Assembly (NCBI GenBank): GCA_003427395.1 | Contig: BFEA01000202.1 | Coordinates: 1,596,401 to 1,634,104 of the forward strand | DNA: 37,704 nucleotides | Direction: 5' to 3' | Origin: Chara braunii | Lineage: Eukaryota > Streptophyta > Charophyceae > Charales > Characeae | Shown: positions 20,964-31,208 of the stretch, one piece after another | How the letters are laid out: each line of letters starts with the position of its first letter | Numbering within the stretch: the first letter of the stretch is position 1 | Position numbers and translations under genes: made by a program | The notes under the pieces: generated by a model | What the model saw: only the letters and a program-made list of their open reading frames with translations | The model's database searches: none | Told to the model about the DNA's origin: nothing

Positions 20964-22349
20964 GTCATGATGCAATTGGACATTTTGGCTACAAAAATAC
21001 TAGTGCAAATATGGTACAGCGATTTTGGTGGCCTTGTATGCTAGACGAAGCGAAGTAGTACGTACTGACTTGTCAAGCTTGTCAGCGAGACAAGCCGCGA
21101 ATTTAAGCTCCACTTTGGTTACTCAAGCCCTTGCCCATTCCGGCTGGTCCGGGACATAGTGTCTCCATGGATTTCATGGATACCCTCGTGACCAGCAAGA
21201 GTGGCAAGACGCATATCTGCATATCTTCGTCATGGTTGATAGGTTTGCTAAGTACACTAGACTGATTGCCATGCCGGAGACCGCAAGGACTGGGCATGTC
21301 ATCAAGTTATTTATGGATAACTAGGTGCGTGACTTTGGACTACCAAATACTATCGTTAGTAACAGAGATGTTTGTTTCACAAGTGAAATGTGCAAGAAGG
21401 TTGCATAACAGATGGGCAGCGAACTCCAGATGACTTCAGGGAATTATTCTGAAGCCAACGGACAAGCTGAACAGATGAACCAAGTGGTGCAGCATCTGCT
21501 GAGGCATTACATTAAGCCCATCCAAGATGACTAAAATGAGAAGTTACCTCTCATTGCCAGCCTGTACAACAATGTTGTGCACAGCACCACCGGCGTCAGT
21601 CCGAATCAGCTACATCTGGGATGGAAGGCTAGATCTGCGCTAGACTCCCTCCTACCTGAAAACCAACCTGCTGCAACTCCTAGAACCATAGAATTTGGTG
21701 TCCAGTATGAGAAGTTGCTACAACAAGCTGTCGAACACATCAAGAAATCTCAAGAAACAACGATTGTTTCTGAGAACAAACATCAACAACAGTCCGCATT
21801 TCAGGTAGGGGAACGTGTTTGGGTTAAGTCTAGTGAGTTAGGACAGGAATTTGGCATTTCTAGGAAACTAATGCCTCAATACTTCGGTCCTTGGGAAGTC
21901 CTTGATATTGTGGGTAGTGAAGAGGAAGGATGGTGCCTCGTATGTGATGCGAATCCCTGGTCACTTGCACACTTACCCTGTGTTTCACACCTCAAAGCTT
22001 GCACCTTTCGCTGAGACACGGCAGTTCCCATCAAGGAGATCAATGCTTCCCCCAACCATGGACCTTTCTCTGAGACACAACAGTTCCTATAGTGGACGTC
22101 GATGATATTTTGGATCACAGAGGCATGCCTGTTCCTAAGCCTGTGGGCAAAGGAAGACCTCCGACACCCAAGAGGGAATACCGGGTCAGATTCAAGCATC
22201 ACACATATCCAAAAGAAGACCGATGGTTCATTTGAGAGGAACTGATCAAGACAACACCTCAGATTGTGGCAGATTATGAAAGAAGGTTGAAGGGGAAGGC
22301 ACCTGCAACGGTCCTGCATAGAAGCATCTCAATGGACTTTCGAAGCTAA
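20964..22349 (+). pseudogene. E1 integrase and chromodomain, decayed
   Basis: Begins with an intact zinc-binding site: HDAIGHFG at about 20966-20989 and TCQACQR at 21068-21088 (His, His, Cys, Cys). The core follows with SMDFMDTLV. The second catalytic Asp is lost: VSNRDVCFTS has Asn (AAC) at 21361-21363. The Glu is kept in GQAEQMNQ. Stops and single-base shifts occur near 21050, 21110, 21221, 21322, 21406, 21532 and 22085. The GERVWVKSSELG tail leads to a chromodomain-like end (VDVDDILDHRG, REYRVRFKHH, KEDRWF) with a TGA at the position of an Arg. The final stop is TAA at 22347. RT and RNase H of E1 are not present in the window. Confidence 0.87.
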
Positions 22350-22360
22350 GGGGGATGGAA
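22348..22360 (+). promoter_or_regulatory. E1 polypurine tract
   Basis: AAGGGGGATGGAA overlaps the last codon of the E1 integrase and is followed by TGTGAGGAATG, a plausible LTR start. Location right after pol is as expected for Ty3/gypsy elements. Confidence 0.6.
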
Positions 22361-24523
22361 TGTGAGGAATGTGTCCTCAGGGGGCCCTAGACAACATGCA
22401 TATATCGTGGACTGTGGCCCCCCCAGCAAGCGTCGTGCCCGCCCTAAGTGAAGGCGGGCCTGAATATCCATGAGAGGCCCTTATCTCAGCATTTTCCAAT
22501 GTGGGTCTCCGACAGTTGCTGCACGTTAGTTGGTTGAAGTACAACCTGGGCCTCACCCTGGGCTCTTCCAGAAGAAGCAGCTGCGTCAGGCAGTTGAGCC
22601 CAGGACCCAGGTGGTTGCGCCCCAGGCACACACAGTGTGAGGCCGACACATCGCGAAGTGGCCACGGGCCAATGAGAATGCAGCATTGTCGTCACATCCA
22701 CCCCGCGGGCCAATGCAAACGCAGCAAACATCCAGAGCCTGGAAAATCCTGGGTGTGCCCAACTGAAAAGGGGCCAGGCCCTCAACTGTAGACATGGACC
22801 TGGGCGCAGACACTGGGGCCCCACCAGAAGCTACTGGAAACTTCCACGGCCAGGCCTAGACAGTCCAACAGCAGCCACCTCTCCCATATAGGGAGGACGC
22901 CAGCCAGTCCAGGGCATTCTGGCCTATGCAGGCAATGCGGACACGCTGCTGCGATAGCGTGCAAGTGTCTGCATGCAGTATTGCTGGCTGGGGCGCGCGC
23001 GGGCGCTGAGTGATGAGGGGTGCTATAGGCCAGCGGGGCGCTAGCAGTCATAGCCGGGCTGCAGGGCGCGAGGGGGTGATGAGAGGCGGTGGTCTTTAGG
23101 AAGGAGGTGCAGGTGTGGGTGGACAAGGGTGATGTGGGGAGTCGAGAGTACGTACCTGGTGTATGTGGGAGGTCGGCGTTGGTGTTGACGTCATGTAGAT
23201 TGGTCTTCAAAGTCGAAGTGAGCCTGTTGCATGAATGTTGGCTAGGTAGGGCGAGTAGAGTAGGCTGGGCGCTGGGCGTTAGACAGTAGCAGCGACATTG
23301 AATACTGCGTTGGTATGGCCTAAGGGCTTGGACATTGGCTCACGAGGTCATTGTATCGCTCTTATTTGTGCAACGGGCTGTACACTAACTGTGTTTGTTG
23401 TTTCCTTGTTTTGGGCGTTGCGGGACTTTATCCCGTGACTTGTAGTGTGTTTGTGGTGTTTGACTGTTTTTGAGGTTTGTTGGGCTTGAACCTTGAACCT
23501 GTCGCTAGTAGTCTCTACTTTGTAGTCTTAGGCCTTTCAGCCTCGTTGTTTTGTCCTTTTCTGCCCGTCTAGAAACTGGTAGGCTCGTAGGTCTTCCTTT
23601 TGTGTGTCCTAGCCTCGGGTTCCCTTCGTCTAGGTGTCCATCTAGATGCGTGTAGGTAGATCTTGACTGTTTGGCCATAGATGTTGGCTGTTTGGACGGT
23701 CAGATAGGTCTGTAGGTGGCTGTTGTGTGGTAGGCCTAGGGAAGTAGGGTAGAAGTAGGCAGAGGCCGATGAAATTGGGGTTCAGTTTTGTGACTTTTTT
23801 GCCCATTAAGTGCTGCGGGAGGTCGTCCTTGGAGCAGCGCTAATTTTAGCGCTTGGTCCTCTTCTTCCACGAAAGGAAGTTGGTGGCCATAGCTGGTGTT
23901 ACCGGGGCTTATGCAGATATGGCTCGGGCATCAGGCCGGGCTCTGCAAGGCGCATCCTGCTTGTTATCTGTCGGGGTTTGGTCAGCTGCTACCGAAGCTG
24001 CACTTTTAGCGGTTCTTCTTCGACTTGGAAGATCTTCATCTTCATCGAGTTGTTGTTCTTCTTCATCATCCTGGGAGCTGCTCTCCCCTGCTGAGTGGAC
24101 ACCTCATCCGCAGTGGGCTTCTTGAGTGGTGCAGAGAGGGGTGTTGGATTTAGGAGGGTGTGGGCGATTGGCACGTTTGATAGATTGGGTGCTCACAAGC
24201 ACCGTAGCTAGAGCTTGAGGAAGAGGGAGGAAGAAAAAGACTCCCGGATACTTCGATGAATCCTTGTAAAAAAAAATGGTCCATGGGTGTTGATAACGTG
24301 ATTGGGATTCTTGGAACAAGTACTTTGGATTGATTGGAGGAGGATGAGGGATTGCAGAATTGAAATTCGTTTTTCAATTCTCTGTGTATTTTGAGCTTCC
24401 GCTGTGCATATCTCCTCTCCGGTTTTGTGTGGGTTTGCCTCCTTCGAGTCTACTCTGCAATTGCATGCGTGTATGGGAGCGTGTGAATTCGTTGTGGATT
24501 GAAGTTCTATCGGGTACATAACA
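22361..24523 (+). repeat. Candidate LTR (2.16 kb), boundaries tentative
   Basis: The left edge is set by the polypurine tract and TGTGAGG. The right edge is set by CGGGTACATAACA directly before a primer-binding-site-like sequence at 24526. No second copy is in the window, so it is uncertain whether this is one LTR, or the E1 3' LTR plus a different element's 5' LTR. No gene is recognised inside. Sequence is GC-rich to about 23100, then T/G-rich. Open frames of 60-176 codons on both strands show no family features. Confidence 0.4.
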
Positions 24524-24525
24524 GT

Positions 24526-24538
24526 TGGTATCGGACCC
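24526..24538 (+). promoter_or_regulatory. Primer-binding-site-like sequence
   Basis: TGGTATCGGACCC differs at two of the first twelve positions from TGGTATCAGAGC. It is preceded by TACATAACAGT, similar to many plant LTR ends. It could mark the start of E3 (gag at 28429) or of another lost element. Confidence 0.5.
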
Positions 24539-25580
24539 ACGACCGCGTGCATCCAGGGGACTAATTTGGGCCCGACATCTGTCAAGCCAGCGGTTGGCAG
24601 TTGGGGCCGGTGCCCCGTAGTCTTCAACAGGGTCGGCGGCGACAACTGTCGTTTGATTGCTACGCACGGGCGAGAAAGCGAGTCAAAAAAAAAAAACAAA
24701 AAAAAGAGTGGTCTCCCGGCTTGAGTTGGCCTCGACACTAATTAGGACATCAACCCTAATTAGTCGGTCGGCAACCTGAGGGCGACGACCCTCAAAGTGG
24801 CAGGCTCAGCCTGCTCGGCCAAACACCGGTTTTGGACGACCACTTGAGGGTCGAGTTTTGCAGAAGAAATGTTGGCAATTCAATCTGCGGCAATTGATAG
24901 GAACTTGCGGCGAGTATTCAGCTTGGGCGCTGACCGACAGCAAGTCAGCCAGGCCCCTGTATACGGTCAAACTTGACCGGCGGCAATCTCCACTCAAGAC
25001 CTTGAGTGAGTGAGTGAGTTCCGACGACCTGTCCCTCCGATGTCAGTCCGTCAGTCTGTCAGAACTGGTCGGTCGGGTCTATCAGTCCGTGGCCCGTCGA
25101 GAGGTCAGTGATTGTTTGTCAGTCTGTGTTGGCAGTGGGTTGTCAACCGTTTGACTCCCCTCTGACCTTGCCTGCAGTTGACCGTGGGTCTTGAGCCTGC
25201 GCACAGGTTGTGTTTGCGGTTACCGTTTTGCTTGTCTATTTGTTCTGTCATATTGTGGCTTGTCAAATGTAGTGTCAGTTCAGTCGATGCAGTCAGTCAA
25301 AAAGGGGTCTGCCAGTCGTGTTGGAACGGTCCGTACAATAATTTTGTGTCGTCAATCTAATCCAGTCCACACAGTCTACCTGCTGGTTTGCAGCCTGCAA
25401 ATTACGGGCTTTTATTTTATTTTTGCAAAACTGAACGACGTCCCACCGTAGTTATTTTTTTTCTTGCGTACAGACTCAGGTTTTCTTGCCTTGCTAATCG
25501 TGCTGGTGTTCGTGGGAAGATCCGGTATGAATCTGGTTTGAAAGGATTGTTTTTTTTTCCGGATCGGTTGGGCGTGCGGG

Positions 25581-25625
<45 letters not shown>

Positions 25626-25734
25626 GGGCCCAGTGCCCTAGGCTGATATTATCGAAACGAAGATTGAGGCCGGGGTCCTCACAGTCTACCCGGAGTGACC
25701 GAACCAAACATGCTGAGAACCGGGCTCAGCGTCC
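24539..25734. other. Unassigned stretch after the primer-binding-like site
   Basis: No gene recognised. Contains a 10-bp perfect inverted repeat (ACTAATTAGG at 24737-24746 with CCTAATTAGT at 24755-24764), a 7-bp one (CGGTCAA / TTGACCG, 24965-24980) and many GTCAGTC / GTCAGTCTGTC motifs from about 25040 to 25300. Confidence 0.5.
25582..25621. repeat. T40 homopolymer
   Basis: Forty consecutive T residues. On the minus strand this is an A-tail-like run, but I see no matching retroposon or target duplication around it. Confidence 0.97.
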
Positions 25735-26868
25735 CTCATCTGATGATGATGATAATGCTGATGATGATGACGCTGATGATGATGACGCTGATGAGGATGA
25801 ACTTCTACAGATTCTATGAAATCTATGACATAGTAGTTCCAATGCTGATAGTGATGATGATGATGATGATTAGTATGAAAAAGACACTGCTATATCAACA
25901 ATTCTAGCCTCCCTTTTTTCTTCTTCATGAGAGATGATGAGAAGACTACACTTGCTAAACACCTCTTGAAATCCACAGCAGTTTTCCTAACACTCAAGTA
26001 TCTAAGGGATTTCCAACAGATCATAACAAAGCTCACCAAAACTGACTTTGACAAACTCATCCAGGCCTCGCGCCCCCTAACTGCTAGGTTACAGAGCAAT
26101 GCGACTCACTCCAGCTCCGGCCAGTGTCGTCCTGTGTCAGCAACCCCCGGTTGTCCGTTAGGATGCCCCCTGCATAGCATCCCCAGATCTCTCTACAACG
26201 CCTCGTGCCCTCACCCTCGGCAAGTTACAGGGCATCACCCCGGCTCCGGCCAGCGTTGTTCTGACAACCGCGGGTCCTGAATATGACAGTCTGAATTCAG
26301 TGCAGCTTCGTACAAAACACCGGCAGACCCTCAGAGACCTGAGAAATTCTTCAAACTACCAGGCATAACAGAAGAAATCAAGAAACGTTCCAATCAGGAA
26401 GCTTCCACGAGTCACCGCACAGAGAAACTTCCCCACAAACCCCGTCCCATGCTGCCACCGCCGAGGAAAACCTCCTCGGCCCCAACCTGGAACAGACCCC
26501 CTCCTTCCCCCCTTCCGCAAAGGCAGCCAATTCCCTCCTAGAGGATACCTTCGCCCTCCCCTTATCCCTATCTGCCCCCGCCGGGGTTGAAGGCGACCAA
26601 CTCTCCCACACCAGCCCCAGACAAGGACGAACCACAAATCTGCCCCGCTCCCGACAGGGCAGCCGCCTCCCACCTTGCAGCGCCCGTGTAGAGTAGGGTT
26701 CCCCAAAACCACCCCCACCCTGCCCCCAAGAGTCCAAACCGTGACCACAGAAGCCCTATCCCGACTGAAGCACACTCCTCAGATCAATTTCTTAAGACAT
26801 GAGTGGAAGAATTGGAAATTTTGAAAGATTATGATGGAGAGAAAGGTAGATGAGAGTTCCTTTTTTTT
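25735..26868. other. Start of GAT-rich region and C-rich unassigned DNA
   Basis: 25740-25880 is GAT/GATGAC repeat. A frame open at 25927-26280 (plus, 117 codons) begins with a normal-looking helical stretch (LKYLRDFQQIITKLTKTDFD) and then turns into low-complexity Ser/Pro/Cys. I do not recognise it and cannot call it a gene. 26390-26760 is C-rich; its long open frames on both strands probably reflect composition. Confidence 0.45.
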
Positions 26869-26877
26869 TTATTAGAT

Positions 26878-27051
26878 AGCGATTGAACAGCATCCTGAAG
26901 ATGATGATGCTGAAGATGATGATGACGACCAAACTCACCTGCTAATGTGAAAGACGAACACGATAGCGATTGGACTACATCCTGAAGATGATGACGTTGA
27001 AGATGATGATGCTGACCAAACTCACCTGCTGATGTGAAAAACGAACATGAC
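26878..27051 (+). repeat. 87-bp tandem duplication with GATGAT
   Basis: AGCGATTG-AC--CATCCTGAAGATGATGA at 26878 recurs at 26965. Both copies end in CCAAACTCACCTGCT-ATGTGAAA-ACGAACA. The length is a multiple of 3, and each copy would encode an Asp/Glu-rich piece (HPEDDDAEDDDDDQTH) ending in a stop. Confidence 0.88.
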
Positions 27052-27059
27052 CTTGAAAC

Positions 27060-27895
27060 ACCACACCTAATGATGACAAAATGATGATGATGATAGTAAT
27101 GATGAAAATGAAGACAGAATGGTAATGCTGATCGTACTGAAGAACAGTACCAACAACGCTCTATGATTACAAATTGATGATAGTGATGATAATGATGATA
27201 ATAATGATGATGATGATGATGGTGAGATGATGATAATGATGATGATGATGATAATGATGATGATGACGACGCTCATAGAGATGGTGATGGTGCAAATGAC
27301 GAACACCTTGGATGATAACGTAGTGATGCTGATGATGCGGGTAAGTAACGCCCTATAACGACAAGTTTTGCCAGCAGCGCCTTATGATAGTAAGCGATTA
27401 ATGATGGCAATGATATTGGTGTAGTAACAGTGAGGATGATGATAACGAGAAACCTATGCGGCGCCCTATGAAGACGGATGATGATGATGATAACCACCCA
27501 TACCTTGATATTTGGTGACGAGCGACACCCTGATGATGATGATGGTGATGACACCCGATGATGGTGATGACGCCTAATGCTATGACACCTGATGCTAACA
27601 ACGAACCATTATCGTGATGATGGGTGATGACGCCCGATGATAGTGATGACGCCCGATGCTAACAACGAACCATTACCGTGATGATGATGCTGAACCACTC
27701 CCTGATGATGATGATGGTGATGATGAGCAATACCCTAACGAGCAGCCTCCTGATGACGATGACGAATCCCTTACCATGGCGACGCTGTCAAAACACGCCC
27801 TGTTGATGATGATGATGACGATTCCAAGCAGCTTCAGTGCAACGATGACAGCTGATGTTGATGAAGAGGATGACAATCCCGCGCGCACTTCAGGT
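27060..27895. repeat. Degenerate GAT/GATGAC array
   Basis: Long stretches of (GAT)n and (GATGATAAT)n with interspersed copies of ACGCCCGATGATGGTGATG. A 64-bp repeat with GATGCTAACAACGAACCATT starts at 27591 and 27655. The Asp-rich frame at 27656-27907 is a by-product of the repeat. Confidence 0.9.
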
Positions 27896-28428
27896 CCCAA
27901 GGGCTGACTCCGCTATGCTCCACAGGCACGGACTAACCCAACGCCTCATGGCCCTGTGCCATGGGCAGAACCGCAGCGGCGATGGGGTAAAAACGCGAAA
28001 CTCCCGAGTAACGGTCGGGAGTCGGTCTATCCTCCACGTCAGCCAGCGACGTGGCCTTGACCAGTGCCTCCAGGCCCTGCGCGTGCGCTACGCGCTGGAA
28101 ACGCCAGTTGGAAGATCACCACCTCCTGCCATCGCCCCGAAATCGCGCTCCAGCTTAGAACTCCGCCATGGTTGATGCCGGGGCGCAGCGCTCCCGGTAG
28201 CGCTGCGCCCTCGTGCGGTAAAAGTGAACAAATGATGTTTTGCTGTTGATTGTTGTCTGCAACCTCCCTGAATGCCTACAGACACGAAGTACTAATCTGG
28301 TAGATGTCCTAACCCTTCTCTCTGACTGAGTAAACAGCACACTCTAATTCTGATTAGGTTGTTGTTCTGTGTGTGAACTGTAATCTGAATTTTATTTTTT
28401 TATTTGGAAAACATATATATATTTGGGT
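27896..28428 (+). other. GC-rich hairpin cluster and leader before E3 gag
   Basis: Four perfect stems occur within about 210 bases: 28000-28007/28015-28022 (8 bp), 28034-28040/28048-28054 (7 bp), 28079-28084/28090-28095 (6 bp) and 28181-28192/28199-28210 (12 bp, GGGCGCAGCGCT with a 6-base loop). The following 28220-28428 is AT-rich and leads to the E3 ATG. I recognise no RNA family. Confidence 0.55.
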
Positions 28429-30246
28429 ATGGCTAACCACGCAGGCTCTGGCGGTTCTGGGGATGACAAAAGCAAGGATCCAGTGATTCCCCAAACCGCT
28501 ATTGAGCTGAAGATTGAGAAGGAGGAGGCGGTTGCAGAGGAAAGCCGCAAGAGGATTGAGAAGTTAATGAGAGAGTAGGATGAAGGAGACCGAAAGGCGC
28601 AGAATGAAGCGGGACGGGAAGTGCTGGTAGAATATTTCCTGGCCGTTGAATCTGATGAAAGATTCAGCGACACTAACAGGAAGTTGGCTGAGTGAATCCG
28701 TTTGAAGTTCCCTTCGGTCAAAGATGCCCTCACTGCTTGGATGGACCTGGCTGCTGCAACAGAAGACCGTTTGACTACAGTTGAAGCCACAATCTTCTAT
28801 TGTAGAGACCCTGGATCGAATCAGGCAACATTTTGCTACCTCTCCCCACTCTGCTATCTCTACCCCTCATCAGTCTGCCAAACCCGAACTCAAACCGGTC
28901 CCTACTCCCCATGCAATACCACCTCAATCTCCAAAGGGGAAGCCCGCCTCGCCCCACAAGCAACAAGATGTCCCTGAGGATCTGAGACTTGGTGCTGGCA
29001 TCTCAGGCCAGCAGGAATAGCGTTTCCCCTAGATGATGCAACCTGACAAATTCATTGGCGATGACGCCAAAGTGGATGCGTCAGATTGGGTCGCTTCGAT
29101 GACATCCTATCTGAGGGGATTCATTTGCCCATAGGTCAACAAGGTGCAGTCCACTGTGGTCCTATTCGGTGGGTCAGCATTGAAGTGGACGACCTCTGAG
29201 GCCACCAAGTCTCAGCAGCAGTTATCAGATTGGGCTGTTGCAGCAGGATTAGATACCATCTTTCAGGGCCTGGAGGAAAGGTTTGCAGACAAGGAGAAGG
29301 CTCGTAAAGCTGCAGACGAGCTCGTTAGTCTTGGCCAAACAAAGTACAGAGAACCCTGACCAAGCTCTATGTAGAATTTGAGCGCCTCACCTCTACTCAC
29401 GGTTCGGAGATGTCTAACAGGGACCAACTAACTTGGTTCATCAGGGTAGCTCCTGAGAAATATACCACGGCCCTGTACTTTGCAGGACACAAGGATTGGA
29501 GAGTTTTTGGCAGAGCAGCCTTGGACATGGAGACTACACTCCATGTTCAGTCCACTCCCCAGAAGGGAGGCAACACCTCTTCCCAAAGTAGGAGGAAGGG
29601 AAAGGGGAACTTGTACGCCATGGAGTCTCATGATGACTCTGCAGGCACTAGCCAGGGGGGATCTACTCCTCCAGCTGGCCAGGGTGCAGGAGCATCAACA
29701 GACCAGGCTGCTCAATTGCTGGCCCAGGCACTGCTAGCCCTCACTGGAGGCAAGCAGTTCCAGGGACAAAAGCCCTCCACTCCTAAGGGGTCAGGCAAAC
29801 GCCTCAGTGGTCCCCAATAGCAGAACCTCCCAAAGTTTGCCAAGTGTCCGCCCAGACCCCTTGGAGGGCGTATGGCAAAAGAGGAAGGATAGGGGGGTCT
29901 ATCTGAGGTGTGAGGGCAACCACTATGTCAAGGTTTGCCCTAGGCTGAACCACAACAACTGCAGCCACTCAAAAAACTGAGCAGGCGAGCAGAGGCTGCA
30001 CCCAACCCTGCCGAACTGAATCCATCTTCTTCATAAGATTAATCAGTTGTTGAGCCTGATTCTTCTGAGGCTGCAAGAGACTCAATATACTCTTATATTG
30101 AGCCCTATCCGGATGAGCCCTCATCTGAGGAGGAGCTTGATCAACTCTCTTCCCTTCATCTCCAGTTGAAGGAGAAAAAGAAGAAGAGATCATAATTAAT
30201 CATGCTCAAACCTCAAATTAACAGAACCAGGATCAAAGCTTTGCTT
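28429..30246 (+). pseudogene. E3 gag and start of protease, decayed
   Basis: Gag of a third Ty3/gypsy family. The ATG at 28429 opens MANHAGSGGSGDDKSKDP and a charged helix, stopped by TAG at 28576 and TGA at 28693. After frame changes come the capsid-like PDKFIGDDAKVDASDWVASM (from about 29037), GGSALKWTT, GLEERFADKEKARKAADEL and SNRDQLTWFIRVAPEKY. A Gln/Ser/Gly-rich stretch follows. The zinc-knuckle remnant at 29900-29938 reads YLRCEGNHYVKVC: the first Cys is Tyr and the spacing is one short. The piece ends INRTRIKALL, where insert I1 interrupts the protease. Confidence 0.82.
30230..30246 (+). repeat. Left target-site duplication of insert I1
   Basis: GGATCAAAGCTTTGCTT matches GGATAAAAGATTTGCTT at 31209-31225 in 15 of 17 bases. 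Both encode RIK-LL of the E3 protease, which supports a duplicated target. Confidence 0.8.
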
Positions 30247-31208
30247 AGTGAGGAAGGGGGGAAGGGATCTGGGAACTCTGACAGGGGACTCAGGGGAACT
30301 GTGGGGTCCACATTTGTCCAATCATGGAATATCAGTCGATAGTCGCCTTGATTTTCTACACTTTTCTTCTCTTTCTTCTCTCTCCTGACCCTACTCTCTT
30401 TGATCATTCCTATCTTACCTCCTTGAGGCCCCCCTAGCCAAGCACCACTAAAAAGTTTAATATGTTGTTGGATTTTTTTTTTATTCGTCAGGAATTTAAT
30501 TTTGTCTTTTACTTTGTCCCATTGAACTGTGATCACAGTCAGTACTTGCAGCTTGATTGTTTCTGTAAAATCAGGGCCATCCAATCTCGCCCCCTCCATT
30601 TCAAAAGTACATCGACGTTGTAAAATCAGGGCCATCCAATCTCGCCCCCTCCATTTCAAAAGTACATCGACGTTGCCAGAGGGCCCAGAGGATGGCTCTT
30701 CTACCTATTATAAATAAGTTATGAGAGAAATCATCCAATTGATCCGGAGACCATGTCTCACATAACAAAGCCCGCCAGTCCCACGGCCAAGTCCAAGGGG
30801 TATTAAAGGTCCTCCATATCCTTTCCCGCCATAGCCATAACCAGACTGCACCTGGACATTGAAGGAATATATGCTCAATGGTTTCAATATGGCAGCCATA
30901 TAAGGCTGAAGAGGTTTATTACAACAGAGACATCATGAGCTGATTCAGTATAACAGGAGAAATAGATGCAAAAGGATGAGAGTCAGGAGAGACAGGTTGC
31001 AGCCAATCCTCAGCTTCTAACTCCTATCATACTCAAGTACTCATCATACCTTTTTGAAAAACTATGTATAAGGGACGCTGGACCCATTTTCCAGCAGGTG
31101 CAGCTCCCCACCAATAGAATGGAGTCAACAGGTGGCTTGCTAGGGGTGGGTGCTCGTATCACTATCGCTAGCAGGACCAACTGATGTTTCAAAAAAAAAA
31201 AAAAAAAA
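30247..31208. mobile_element. Insert I1: retroposed segment with LINE sequence on the minus strand
   Basis: 962 bases interrupt the E3 protease between 17-bp target duplications. The right end is A18 (31191-31208), yet the recognisable coding sequence runs on the minus strand. From about 31160 down to 30247 it reads AAPAGKWVQRPL, then PDSHPFASISPVILNQLMMS. A zinc-binding motif of the LINE reverse-transcriptase C-terminus follows, CHIETIEHIFLQC (C-X6-H-X4-C, 30894-30856), then WRALLCETWSP and a Lys-rich tail. A 55-bp tandem duplication (30565-30674) shifts its frame. A LINE inserted in that direction should carry its tail at the other end. Confidence 0.72.
30565..30674. repeat. Perfect 55-bp tandem duplication inside I1
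   Basis: 30565-30619 and 30620-30674 appear identical (GTAAAATCAGGGCCATCCAA to CATCGACGTT). Since 55 is not a multiple of 3 it breaks the LINE frame. Identity implies a recent event, or an assembly duplication. Confidence 0.95.

Noticed and set aside
11906-20968. Five-base target duplication around E2
   Set aside because: Outer flanks are TTTTG and GTCAT, which do not match; a longer shared GGACATTTTG lies near both ends but not in the position a target duplication would need.
25582-25621. T40 as the tail of a minus-strand retroposon
   Set aside because: No target duplication or element body could be identified next to it.
26356-26775. 139-codon minus-strand frame, Gly/Arg-rich
   Set aside because: It lies in C-rich DNA where overlapping frames are open on both strands; no domain or repeat in other frames supports it.
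27656-27907. Asp-rich 83-codon frame
   Set aside because: Encoded by the GAT array itself.
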